A DNA stretch of 14,323 nt from Pseudomonadota bacterium (GCA_023444445.1 JAEXMK010000097.1:1-14323); one strand, 5' to 3'; counted from the first letter of the stretch, positions 6,679-13,725 are shown. Program-made: numbers and translations. The notes: generated from the sequence alone by a model not told the origin.

Positions 6679-7473
6679 ATGCGTGATCTCCTGAACGACC
6701 TTTCGGAGGGCCTCAGCCACCCCGACCCGATCCTGCGCGCGCAGATCCAGATGCAGAAACCTTTGCCGAAGCGGTTCTATAAGGATGTGACCGTTGCTGA
6801 CGTGGAAGAGGGCGGCTTCACCATCCTCCTCGATGGCAAGCCGCTGCGCACCCCCGCCAAAAAGCCGCTGATCGTTCCGACGAAGGCGCTTGCCGACCTG
6901 CTTCGTGACGAATGGGATGCGCAGAAGGAAGTGGTGAACCCGGTCGTCATGCCCGTATCTCGGCATGTGAATACCGCCATCGATGGTATTGCCAGTGACA
7001 CGCAGGCGGTTTTCGAGGACATACTGCGTTTCTCTTCCTCCGATCTCCTCTGCTATCGCGCTGGCGATCCGGAAGCGCTGGTGGCGCGGCAGACGGACCA
7101 TTGGGATCCTGTTCTTGACTGGGCGGCCAATGTACTCGGCGCGCGCTTCATTCTCGTCGAAGGCGTGATGCATCAGGAGCAGCCGCGCGAAGCCATCGCG
7201 GCTTTCGCGGTGACACTGAAGAAATACGATACGGCGATTGCGCTTGCCGCGCTGCACACCATGACGTCTCTCACCGGCTCCGCCATTCTGGCGCTGGCAT
7301 TGGCGGAAGGCGAACTGACGCTGGAAGAAGCCTGGGCGCTCGCCCATCTGGACGAGGACTGGACCGCCGAGCAATGGGGCGAGGACGAGGAGGCGCTGGA
7401 GCGCCGCGCCGTCAGGCTCATCGACATGCGTGCCGCCCTCAACGTGCTGGATTCGCTGAAGAGCGCCTCTTAA
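6679..7473 (+). CDS. ATP12 family chaperone for F1-ATPase assembly
   Basis: 264 residues. The N-terminal part KRFYKDVTV...GGFTILLDGKPLRTPAKKPLIVPT, the LRDEWDAQKEVVNPVVMPVSRHVNTAID block and the FSSSDLLCYRA segment are characteristic of ATP12. The protein binds the F1 alpha subunit during ATP synthase assembly in mitochondria, and homologues occur in alphaproteobacteria. The C-terminal half is helical, with a typical LTGSAILALALAEGELTLEEAWALAHLDEDWTAEQWGEDEEA. It should act in the cytosol. A GAGGAT ribosome site precedes the ATG. It is the fourth gene of the plus-strand run. Confidence 0.92.
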   Translation: MRDLLNDLSEGLSHPDPILRAQIQMQKPLPKRFYKDVTVADVEEGGFTILLDGKPLRTPAKKPLIVPTKALADLLRDEWDAQKEVVNPVVMPVSRHVNTAIDGIASDTQAVFEDILRFSSSDLLCYRAGDPEALVARQTDHWDPVLDWAANVLGARFILVEGVMHQEQPREAIAAFAVTLKKYDTAIALAALHTMTSLTGSAILALALAEGELTLEEAWALAHLDEDWTAEQWGEDEEALERRAVRLIDMRAALNVLDSLKSAS

Positions 7474-7533
7474 CGCTTTTCTAACCCTGATCGTCGAACA
7501 TGCGGTTACCTCACGTAAGGGGAGCCGCTGATC

Positions 7534-8022
7534 ATGACCACCAAAATAAAACGCCTTGGCATTCTTGTGCTGGGGTGTTTCGTGCTCATGTCTTTCAGGC
7601 TGGAACCCGAAGCGACAAATAGCGACCGGCTGCTTTACGATGTGCGCGGCGCATTTGTCGCCGCACGCCCGGATGTCGCGCCGGCGCTGATGCAATCCAT
7701 CCATGCGCAGGTTCAGAATGCGATCAAGACCACGGCTCGTGGAGAAATTCGGCCGCGCGTGGTGCTGACCATCCGTCTTGCATCCGTTACTCGCGCACCA
7801 TTCATGTTCGGGGAGCGGGCTTCAGCCAAGGTGATCGTCCGCGCCGCGGCCGTTTCCACGGGCGAGGTCATCGCCGAGGCCAAATTCACTGCCACTGTTG
7901 TCAGCTTCGACAATCAGGCCATTGAGCAGGAACTTGCCTATGGCGTCGCTGAGCGGGTGATCCGCGAATTCCGGCTGAACCGGCCCGGCCCGACGACGCT
8001 GGCGACGGCTCTGTTTCCATAA
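7534..8022 (+). CDS. Hypothetical secreted protein
   Basis: 162 residues starting MTTKIKRLGILVLGCFVLMSF, a signal peptide. A cysteine at residue 15 after VLG could make it a lipoprotein, though leucine at -2 is not ideal for a lipobox. The mature part (about 30-162) reads as alternating strands and helices (PRVVLTIRLASVTRAPFMF, ASAKVIVRAAAVSTGEVIAEAKFTATVVS) and a terminal helix rich in Glu and Arg. No family is recognised. A GGGGAG ribosome site precedes the ATG. It starts 60 bases after the ATP12 gene and could be the last gene of that transcript. Confidence 0.75.
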   Translation: MTTKIKRLGILVLGCFVLMSFRLEPEATNSDRLLYDVRGAFVAARPDVAPALMQSIHAQVQNAIKTTARGEIRPRVVLTIRLASVTRAPFMFGERASAKVIVRAAAVSTGEVIAEAKFTATVVSFDNQAIEQELAYGVAERVIREFRLNRPGPTTLATALFP

Positions 8023-8114
8023 ACAGCAGGAAATGCGAGAGGGCGACACCGCTCGTCCCCATCTGTTCTGAAATCTCACGCTCTGACAATAGCATCTCGA
8101 TGCCGTCGATTTTA

Positions 8115-8178
8115 CATACATTGCGTATCCTAATTGACATACGCTGCGTACGTCACTATCTCGCATACGTAACGTATG
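8115..8178. promoter_or_regulatory. Three copies of a 15-bp operator-like palindrome
   Basis: The pattern CATAC-N5-GTAYS occurs three times: 8115-8129 (CATACATTGCGTATC), 8138-8152 (CATACGCTGCGTACG) and 8164-8178 (CATACGTAACGTATG). The last is a perfect palindrome around one central base. Start-to-start spacings are 23 and 26 bp. Copy 1 lies upstream of the -35, copy 2 overlaps the end of the -35 and the spacer, and copy 3 lies just after the -10 over the expected start site. This layout suits a repressor. The regulator is not identified. Confidence 0.65.
8134..8162 (+). promoter_or_regulatory. Strong candidate promoter of the RidA-family gene
   Basis: A perfect -35 hexamer TTGACA (8134-8139) is followed after exactly 17 bases by TATCTC (8157-8162), a moderate -10. 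The start of transcription would fall near 8169, leaving a leader of about 85 bases to the ATG at 8253. Two of the three palindromic repeats overlap this promoter, so it is probably regulated. Confidence 0.65.
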
Positions 8179-8252
8179 TGAGGTGACGTTAGAAGCCCCG
8201 ACAGCAACGCTTCGCTCGTCCACTTTCACTCAGCCAAAAAGAGAGATGTCAA

Positions 8253-8642
8253 ATGACTGCACGCGAAGCAATTTTCCCTGCCAACAGGCACGCGCTTTAC
8301 GAAGAACACGGCTATTCTGCCGCCATTCGATCCGGTGATCTCCTTTTCGTTTCCGGCCAGGTCGGCAGCCGAGCCGACGGAACGCCTGAACCCGATTTTG
8401 AAAAACAGGTCCGGCTGGCTTTCGAAAATCTCAAGGCGACACTCGCAGCGGCGGGGTGCACCTTTGACGATATCGTCGATGTAACGACATTCCACACAGA
8501 CCCGGAAAACCAGTTCGGGACGATCATGACTGTCAAACAGGAGATTTTCAGCAAATCGCCTTATCCGAACTGGACAGCCATAGGTGTCAACTGGCTCGCC
8601 GGCTTCGATTTCGAGATCAAGGTCATCGCCCGCATCCCGTAA
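8253..8642 (+). CDS. RidA (YjgF/YER057c/UK114) family protein, non-canonical
   Basis: 129 residues with the family fold signatures: YSAAIRSGDLLFVSGQVG near the start, FEKQVRLAFENLKATLAAAGCTFDDIVDVTTF in the middle and a C-terminal FEIKVIARIP strand. Archetypal RidA destroys reactive enamine/imine intermediates using a conserved arginine in PARS-x2-E. Here that region reads PNWTAIGVNW, with Trp107 where Arg is expected and Gly111 where Glu is expected, so it belongs to one of the Rid subfamilies lacking that activity. Substrate unknown. A GAGAG ribosome site precedes the ATG. The gene stands alone behind a strong, apparently repressed promoter (8115-8178). Confidence 0.88.
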   Translation: MTAREAIFPANRHALYEEHGYSAAIRSGDLLFVSGQVGSRADGTPEPDFEKQVRLAFENLKATLAAAGCTFDDIVDVTTFHTDPENQFGTIMTVKQEIFSKSPYPNWTAIGVNWLAGFDFEIKVIARIP

Positions 8643-8662
8643 TAGGGGATCAAGACGGAAAC

Positions 8663-8685
8663 GGCGGCGCTTATCGGGCGCCGCC
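8663..8685. terminator. GC-rich hairpin between convergent genes
   Basis: GGCGGCGC (8663-8670) pairs with GCGCCGCC (8678-8685) across a 7-base loop. It lies between the RidA-family gene and the convergent formylglutathione hydrolase gene. No T-run follows on either strand, so it may be a poor terminator or only a 3' end stabiliser. Confidence 0.45.
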
Positions 8686-8702
8686 AGGCCGCCTCTCGAA
8701 CC

Positions 8703-9536
8703 TTAGCCAAGCCGCTCCGCATGCCACTTCAAATGGTCATCCATGAAGGTGGAGATGAAATAATAGGAGTGGTCATAACGATCGTGCATGCGCAGCGTCA
8801 GGCCGATATCCGTGCCCTTGATCGCTTCTTCGAACAGCCAGGGACGCAGGCCTTTTTCCAGGAAGCTGTCGGCCTTGCCCTGATCGATCAGGAACTCGGG
8901 AAACCGTGCACCGTCCTCGACCAGCGAGCAGGCGTCATATTGACGCCATGCGGCTCGGTCCGAGCCAAGATATTTTTCCAGCGCCGGTTCCGACCAGTCT
9001 GCGGAGGAGGGGGCCACGATCGGCGCAAAGGCGGAGCAGCTCTTGAAGCGCTCGGGGTTTTTCAGCGCGATGGTCATCGCACCATGGCCACCCATCGAAT
9101 GGCCGAAAATGGCCTGGCGGCTCATATCCGCGCGGAAATGCTGGCCGATGAGGGAGGGCAGTTCTTCCGCTATGTAACTATACATCTGGTAGTGCTCGGA
9201 CCACGGCTCCTGCGTGGCGTCGAGATAAAAACCGGCGCCTTTGCCCATCTGCCAGTTGGTCAGCTCATCCGGCACGTCATTGCCGCGCGGGCTTGTATCC
9301 GGGCAGACGATGATAAGCCCGAGTTCGGACGCCATGCGGCGATATTCGCCCTTTTCCATGACATTGGCGTGTGTGCAGGTGAGGCCTGAGAGATACCAGA
9401 CAACCGGGCAGGGCTCATGAATCGCCTTCGGCGGCACATAGACCGCAAAGGTCATCTCGCTTTTGAGCGTCTCGGATTGGTGCGAAAATACGCCCTGCAT
9501 CCCGCCAAAGGCCGTATTTTGCGAAATGATATTCAT
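8703..9536 (-). CDS. fghA: S-formylglutathione hydrolase
   Basis: 277 residues, the family's normal length. It is an alpha/beta hydrolase that splits S-formylglutathione into formate and glutathione, the second step of glutathione-dependent formaldehyde removal. Family blocks are YLSGLTCTHANVMEKGEYRR, PDTSPRGNDVPDE, GKGAGFYLDATQEPW and HYQMYSYIAEELP. The catalytic triad is visible: S147 in GHSMGG, D223 in IDQGKADSF and H256 in YDHSYYF. AAAGGA lies upstream of the ATG. The usual partner, glutathione-dependent alcohol dehydrogenase (adhC/frmA), is not in this window. Confidence 0.94.
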   Translation of the reverse strand: MNIISQNTAFGGMQGVFSHQSETLKSEMTFAVYVPPKAIHEPCPVVWYLSGLTCTHANVMEKGEYRRMASELGLIIVCPDTSPRGNDVPDELTNWQMGKGAGFYLDATQEPWSEHYQMYSYIAEELPSLIGQHFRADMSRQAIFGHSMGGHGAMTIALKNPERFKSCSAFAPIVAPSSADWSEPALEKYLGSDRAAWRQYDACSLVEDGARFPEFLIDQGKADSFLEKGLRPWLFEEAIKGTDIGLTLRMHDRYDHSYYFISTFMDDHLKWHAERLG

Positions 9537-9565
9537 GAGGCCATTCCTTTAGGAAAAATTCGGGT

Positions 9566-10255
9566 TCAGCCCGCAAGCGAGACCGCAGCATTGACCGCCG
9601 CTGCGACCAGAACCGTGTTGAAGAAAAAAGAAACGATGGAGTGCAGCAGCGTCACTTTGCGCATGGCGGTGGTGGTTACCCCCACATCCGAGGTCTGCGC
9701 GGTCATGCCGATCACCACGGCGAAATAGAGGAAGTCGTAGCCGCAGGGGTCCTTCGTCGCCGGAAAATCCATGCCGCCACGATGCTGGCGCTTGCCATCC
9801 ACCGAGGTCGGCCGCCAGTAAAGATGGGCGTAGTGCAGGGCGGTCATGGTGTGGATTGTCAGCCAGCCAAAGATCACCGAGCCAAAGGCGATGAGCAGCG
9901 TCCAGACCGTTTCACCCGAGTGATTGAGCGCCTGAAACAGCGACACCACGGCAACACCCACCGCAAGCAGCGTTACGGCGATGATGGCGATCGCTGGCAG
10001 ATCATCGCTGTCGGCATGGGCCTTCAGCTGCTGCGCCGTCAGATACGGCAGGCGAAAGGCAACCAGCGTCAGATAGGTGAGGAAAAACAGGACTGCGGCG
10101 ATCTCTATGGCAAGGGAAGGCGCAAATGCCAGCGCAAGGCCAAGGCTGAACGCCCAGACGATAAACGCGATGACGAAAGGCCGATGACGGCGATAGAGAT
10201 TGCTCTTGGGATTAACAGGGTTTTTGGCTGGGTTCTTAGGACTGGCGGGGGTCAT
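9566..10255 (-). CDS. DUF1345 family integral membrane protein
   Basis: 229 residues with about six hydrophobic helices (roughly 26-44, 49-67, 88-109, 117-140, 174-187 and 203-226). Signature segments of DUF1345 are HTMTALHYAHLYW and DFLYFAVVIGMTAQTSDV. It is an inner-membrane protein of unknown function. The start at 10255 is chosen because AAAGG lies upstream and the long upstream extension lies in the 3' region of the neighbouring gene. It begins 25 bases after the stop of the YaiI-type gene on the same strand, so the two are probably co-transcribed. Confidence 0.87.
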   Translation of the reverse strand: MTPASPKNPAKNPVNPKSNLYRRHRPFVIAFIVWAFSLGLALAFAPSLAIEIAAVLFFLTYLTLVAFRLPYLTAQQLKAHADSDDLPAIAIIAVTLLAVGVAVVSLFQALNHSGETVWTLLIAFGSVIFGWLTIHTMTALHYAHLYWRPTSVDGKRQHRGGMDFPATKDPCGYDFLYFAVVIGMTAQTSDVGVTTTAMRKVTLLHSIVSFFFNTVLVAAAVNAAVSLAG

Positions 10256-10280
10256 GGACGACACCTTTCTGTTTGCAGCG

Positions 10281-10736
10281 TCATTTTTTGACACGGCGGC
10301 AGAAACGGTCAAGCGTCTCCAGAAAGGCCGAGCGGTCGCGCGGCGAAAAGGCCGCGTTATACCCCTTGCTTTCCCCGGTTTCACGCAGATGCGCACCAAG
10401 ATCACGCATTGCCGTCGCCATGCCGATATTCGAAGGATCGAAAACGCGCCCTGTCGGTCCCGTTACCAGAGCACCCTTGGCGACGCAGCGTCCGGCCAGC
10501 GGCACATCGGCGGTGATGACGATATCGTTTTCGCCGGCATGTTCGGCAATCCAGTCGTCCGCCGCGTCGAAACCCGCAGATACGATGACGTTCTTCACCA
10601 TCGGATCGCGCGAAGGGCGCAGACCGGAATTGGCGACAAAGGTCACTTCAAGCCCATGCCGCTCCGCCACCTTGAGGATTTCCGGCTTCACGGGGCAGGC
10701 ATCGGCATCGACATAGATTTGCGGGTTTTGCGTCAT
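10281..10736 (-). CDS. YaiI/YqxD family protein (DUF188, PIN-like fold)
   Basis: 151 residues from ATG 10736 (an in-frame GTG at 10742 would add two residues; AAGAG is better placed for the ATG). It opens with IYVDADACPVKPEILKVAERHGLEVTFVANS, then GFDAADDWIAEHAGENDIVITADVPLAGRCVAKGALV and ends with the ETLDRFCRRVK segment, all typical of UPF0178/DUF188. The acidic residues in VDADACP and ITADVPLA are those expected of a PIN-like nuclease site, but no activity is established. It lies just upstream of the DUF1345 gene on the same strand. Confidence 0.92.
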   Translation of the reverse strand: MTQNPQIYVDADACPVKPEILKVAERHGLEVTFVANSGLRPSRDPMVKNVIVSAGFDAADDWIAEHAGENDIVITADVPLAGRCVAKGALVTGPTGRVFDPSNIGMATAMRDLGAHLRETGESKGYNAAFSPRDRSAFLETLDRFCRRVKK

Positions 10737-10901
10737 GGGCACTCTTTTGGGATAATTCCTGCCACGCTTCTAAGCGCAAATGCTGCAATTACCAAGCCCA
10801 TCAAGGGCTGAAATAGCGGCTCGATGTCGTGTGGGAGAACGCTTGCGACGATCACAAAAACCACGTATGTTCCCTTTATGTTCTTGATGGTGGAGGGTTC
10901 A

Positions 10902-11354
10902 ATGTTGGAAGAGTTTATCGTGCAAGCCAAGTCCACGACATATGTCGGCGGCGGCGATAAATCTGCGACCCCCACGCGTCAGGGATCGCACGATCTCGGT
11001 TATCGGAACGGAGACTGGCACTATATCGACAGCTATTTCGGAGGAACCGATTTTATCGGCCAGGAGGTCGTCTGGCATCAGGGAACGGCGGTATGGGCGA
11101 TGAGTTATTACGGCCGTATTCTCAGGCCCGATATGATCGACGGCGTAACGGCTGTCAGGGTCATTCAGCACTCGCTTTCCACGCTCTATCGGGAAGGCCG
11201 CTTTCTCGGTGGCTTCACCCATCTGGTGGAAAATCTGGTCTATGTCGATACGAATGCGGGTGAGTTCGGGTCCTTCACCGGCGTCGAGCGCATTTACCGG
11301 GGACATGTCGAGACGTACCGGCTTGACTATCATGGCGGCATCATAAAGCCATGA
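10902..11354 (+). CDS. DUF5680 domain-containing protein
   Basis: 150 residues starting MLEEFIVQAKSTTYVGGGDKSATPTRQGSHDLGYRNGDWHYIDSYFGGTDFIGQEVVW. The pattern of a short N-terminal helix, a YVGGG motif, then the aromatic-rich W-Y-D-S-Y-GG-FIGQEVVW core matches DUF5680, a small domain found alone or beside a DNA-binding helix-turn-helix. Here it stands alone. Function is unknown; the fold may bind a small ligand. The start at 10902 follows GGAGGG, which favours it over the in-frame ATG at 10824. A hairpin lies directly after the stop. Confidence 0.82.
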   Translation: MLEEFIVQAKSTTYVGGGDKSATPTRQGSHDLGYRNGDWHYIDSYFGGTDFIGQEVVWHQGTAVWAMSYYGRILRPDMIDGVTAVRVIQHSLSTLYREGRFLGGFTHLVENLVYVDTNAGEFGSFTGVERIYRGHVETYRLDYHGGIIKP

Positions 11355-11406
11355 GACGCGCCATGGCTGGGGCGATGACGGTTTCACCGCCCCATCACAG
11401 GTCTCA
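11352..11406. terminator. Nested hairpin between convergent genes
   Basis: The outer arms TGAGAC (11352-11357) and GTCTCA (11401-11406) enclose an inner 7-bp stem TGGGGCG (11368-11374) with CGCCCCA (11388-11394). The DUF5680 stop codon lies in the outer arm and the peroxiredoxin stop just beyond. No T-run is present, so termination efficiency is doubtful. Confidence 0.4.
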
Positions 11407-11408
11407 GA

Positions 11409-12064
11409 TCAGCCGGGTTGCTTCGTCTTGCGAAGATAGGGAAGAACCGTGTCGTAGGAGCCGAAACGGGCAATCGCGTCTTCGTTGGAGACGGCGGCGG
11501 TGATGATGACATCCTCGCCCTGCTTCCAGTTAGCCGGTGTTGCCACCTGGTGTTTGGAGGTGAGCTGAATGGAATCAATGGCGCGGAGAATTTCCTCGAA
11601 ATTGCGGCCGGTGGTCATCGGGTAGGTGAGGACCAGCTTGATCTTCTTGTCGGGCCCGATGACGAAGACGGAGCGCACGGTGGCGTTGTCCGCAGGCGTG
11701 CGGCCCTCCGAACTGTCACCAGCGCCAGCCGGTAGCATGTCATAGAGCTTCGCCACCTTCAGGTCCTTGTCGCCGATCAGCGGATAATCGACATTAAAAC
11801 CGGTCGCGGTGCGGATATCGTTCTTCCATTTTTCGTGGCTCTCGACCGGATCGACAGAAATGCCGATGATCTTGACGCCACGTTTTTCAAATTCCGGCTG
11901 CAGGCCGCCCATGGCGCCCAGTTCCGTCGTGCACACGGGCGTGAAGTTTTTCGGATGGAAAACAGGACCGCCCAGCCATCGCCGATCCAGTCGTGAAAAT
12001 GTACCGGGCCATGGGTGGTCTCAGCGGTGAAGTCGGGGGCAATATCGTTGATACGCAGGCTCAT
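11409..12064 (-). pseudogene. 1-Cys peroxiredoxin (Prx6 type), interrupted by an apparent one-base frameshift
   Basis: The N-terminus MSLRINDIAPDFTAETTHGPVHFHDWIGDGWAVLFS (from ATG 12064) is followed in another frame by VCTTELGAMGGLQPEFEKRGVKIIGISVDPVESHEKW through to the stop at 11409. Joined with one base restored at about 11957-11958 (minus strand TTTTCC-ATCCG, expected TTTTCCCATCCG), the protein reads SHPKNFTPVCTTE and is 218 residues, a normal Prx6 length. C45 would be the peroxidatic cysteine and the C-terminal Prx domain is intact. Such enzymes reduce hydrogen and organic peroxides. As written, the N-terminal frame runs on and stops at 11777 and the catalytic part has no ribosome site. 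GGGAGAAAG precedes the true start. A sequencing error is a real alternative. Confidence 0.88.
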
Positions 12065-12227
12065 ATCGTGCTTTCTCCCTGATGATTTGAACTTAAAATC
12101 TGATGGTTGTCGGCAATTTCTGTCCAGCGCAGGAGCTTAGGGGTTTTCCCCGGAATGGCCAGAGCTTTTCGCGACCTGTCGATGACGAAGGAGGCGAGGG
12201 CCTGCACGCGCAGACCCCCGCCTGGTC

Positions 12228-12848
12228 TTAGAGGCCAGTCATCGCCGGTTTCCAGAACCGCTCCGGATCTAGGCCGTCGCAGCTCTCGATCACGATCCGC
12301 GCGCCGTTCCTGAGACGCCGCCGCAAAAGGTCGGATTGCGCCCGTATCTGGCCGTCATCGTGAAGCTTCTGCAGCATCGAGCGTGAGAGCCTCAGTTCGG
12401 AGGCCAGCAGCCGGTCGAGGCGTATGCAGGCCGGAAACGGAACGGCGAGAACGATCTCGACCGCAGTCCAGTCGGGAGGTTCGTCCCGTATCTTTTTCTC
12501 GATATCAAACTCCGCAAACTCGTCGATACGCTGCGACTTGCGCCTCAACGCCTCGAGGTTAAAGGTTTCGGCTCTTATCCATTCTGGATCGTTGGACTGC
12601 AGCGACTCCAGAGCGGCAGGGCTTATATCGCGAACATTCTGCCGCTCGAAGATTGGCCGGTTCCAGCTTTTGTCGCAGATCAGGCATCTGTAGATGAGCC
12701 AGGCATCGAGTTTGCGGCCATTGGCGTTGAGACGGATCTTGCCGCTGGCCTGAAATGCCCTCAGTTCACCGCATCCGTTGCAGGCAAGCCAGGGCTGGGG
12801 CGCCGTTCGTGGCGTAATGGTCCATTGGACCCGAAGGAGATTGCACAT
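12228..12848 (-). CDS. DUF1062 protein with zinc ribbon and S4-like C-terminus
   Basis: 206 residues from ATG 12848. An N-terminal zinc-ribbon-like module has two CxxC pairs, C23-x2-C26 (ACNGCGE) and C55-x2-C58 (RCLICDK). A charged helical middle follows (about 70-125). The C-terminus (about 142-187, IRLDRLLASELRLSRSMLQKLHDDGQIRA) resembles an S4 RNA-binding domain. The overall sequence matches DUF1062, of unknown function. Zinc ribbon plus S4-like segment suggests RNA or ribosome binding, which is inference. Start choice: the conserved sequence begins at MCNLLRVQW. An upstream in-frame extension to 13046 is not protein-like. A 164-base gap separates it from the peroxiredoxin gene downstream. 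Confidence 0.82.
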   Translation of the reverse strand: MCNLLRVQWTITPRTAPQPWLACNGCGELRAFQASGKIRLNANGRKLDAWLIYRCLICDKSWNRPIFERQNVRDISPAALESLQSNDPEWIRAETFNLEALRRKSQRIDEFAEFDIEKKIRDEPPDWTAVEIVLAVPFPACIRLDRLLASELRLSRSMLQKLHDDGQIRAQSDLLRRRLRNGARIVIESCDGLDPERFWKPAMTGL

Positions 12849-13187
12849 GGTGTCTTGGTCTTCCGTTTGGAAGTCCACCAAGATGGTGCAGGAGAAAACC
12901 CTTACGGGTACGGCGTGGCGATGTCCTGGGGGGCGAAGAGCTGAGACAGCAGGGCTGTGCAAGGCACATTTTAACAATGCCAGACCGGTCTCTTGCCACC
13001 ACCCGATGAACATGATCATACGCCGACAGCCTGTGGCTATCTGCAATACGGGTGAAACTGGATTGAGACCGGTATTTACTTAGGCAAAGTCTACCTCGAT
13101 GCGCCACTGCTCTTTGTGGGCGACGATAACAAATAATGCTCGCGAAAGGAATCTTTCTTCGCATTTTGCAAACCGAACGATTGGCGT
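12849..13187. other. Stretch without a recognisable gene
   Basis: About 340 bases between the DUF1062 start and the IS30-like fragment. Reading frames cross it on both strands, but none has recognisable protein character. It should hold the DUF1062 promoter, but I cannot pick one with confidence. It may also contain decayed IS sequence, since the transposase remnant ending at 13188 is on the same strand. Confidence 0.5.
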
Positions 13188-13334
13188 CTAATGCCGCCAT
13201 AGCTTGATGGCGTGACCGCCGGAGAAATATGCTAATTTGTAGATCGTCTCGTGACTGACGGAGATCACATGACATTCCAGGCGCATGCGGATTGCAATTT
13301 TCTCTGGCGAACAGCCGTGCATGATGTGGAAAGA
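13188..13334 (-). pseudogene. IS30-family transposase internal fragment
   Basis: In this frame the minus strand reads IMHGCSPEKIAIRMRLE, then VSVSHETIYKLAYFSGG-like sequence, ending in a stop at 13188. SPE-x-IA-x-R-(L/M) followed about 15 residues later by VSHETIY is the hallmark of the middle region of IS30-family transposases. Both the N-terminal helix-turn-helix and the DDE catalytic core are missing. It is joined directly to the ISNCY-type fragment upstream, in a different reading frame. Confidence 0.7.
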
Positions 13335-13725
13335 CACGTTTCTTGCGTTCTCTTCGAGAAATCCAGATGCCTGCCTCGGTCATCCACTGGCGCAGCGTTT
13401 CCTTGCCGATCGCCAGTTGGTGCCGCTCAATAAGCTTCTCACGAGCCAAGGTTGGACCGAAATCGGCATACCGTTCTCTGACCAGATCGAGAACGGCGTT
13501 GCGAAGATCCTCGCTGTGACGCCGGTTGCTTGGTTGTTGGCGTTTCTTCGATACCAGCCCAGGTGTGCCATCGGTCTCATACGCTTTTAACAGCCGGTGC
13601 ATCTGGCTTCGGCTGATGCCGAGGACGCCGGCGCCCTGGACGACATTCAGGCGCCGATCGTGAATCTTCTGGATGACCTCGAGGCGATGCAATTCTTTCT
13701 GCGACATGGTGATCAAAAAGGACAT
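13330..13725 (-). pseudogene. ISNCY-type transposase, N-terminal third only
   Basis: About 132 residues from ATG 13725 (GGAGT just upstream). MSQKELHRLEVIQKIHDRRLNVVQGAGVLGISRSQMHRLLKAYETDGTPGLVSKKR is the helix-turn-helix and linker, followed by RYADFGPTLAREKLIERHQLAIGKETLRQWMTEAGIW and RRERKKRVF. These are typical of ISNCY (IS1202-like) transposases of rhizobia. Full-length relatives have several hundred more residues, including the DDE catalytic core, all lost here. The frame stays open by chance through the next fragment and into the antisense of DUF1062 (to 12766), which would give a misleading 319-residue product. Confidence 0.8.

Noticed and set aside
6655..7704. 349-codon minus-strand frame opposite the ATP12 gene
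   Set aside because: Antisense shadow with a composition of mirrored codons and no motif. The plus-strand gene is a clear ATP12 homologue.
11409..11936. Peroxiredoxin starting at GTG 11936
   Set aside because: This start falls on the valine of the PVCTTE motif, has no ribosome site and would remove the N-terminal strand of the fold. The true start is 12064 with a frameshift between.
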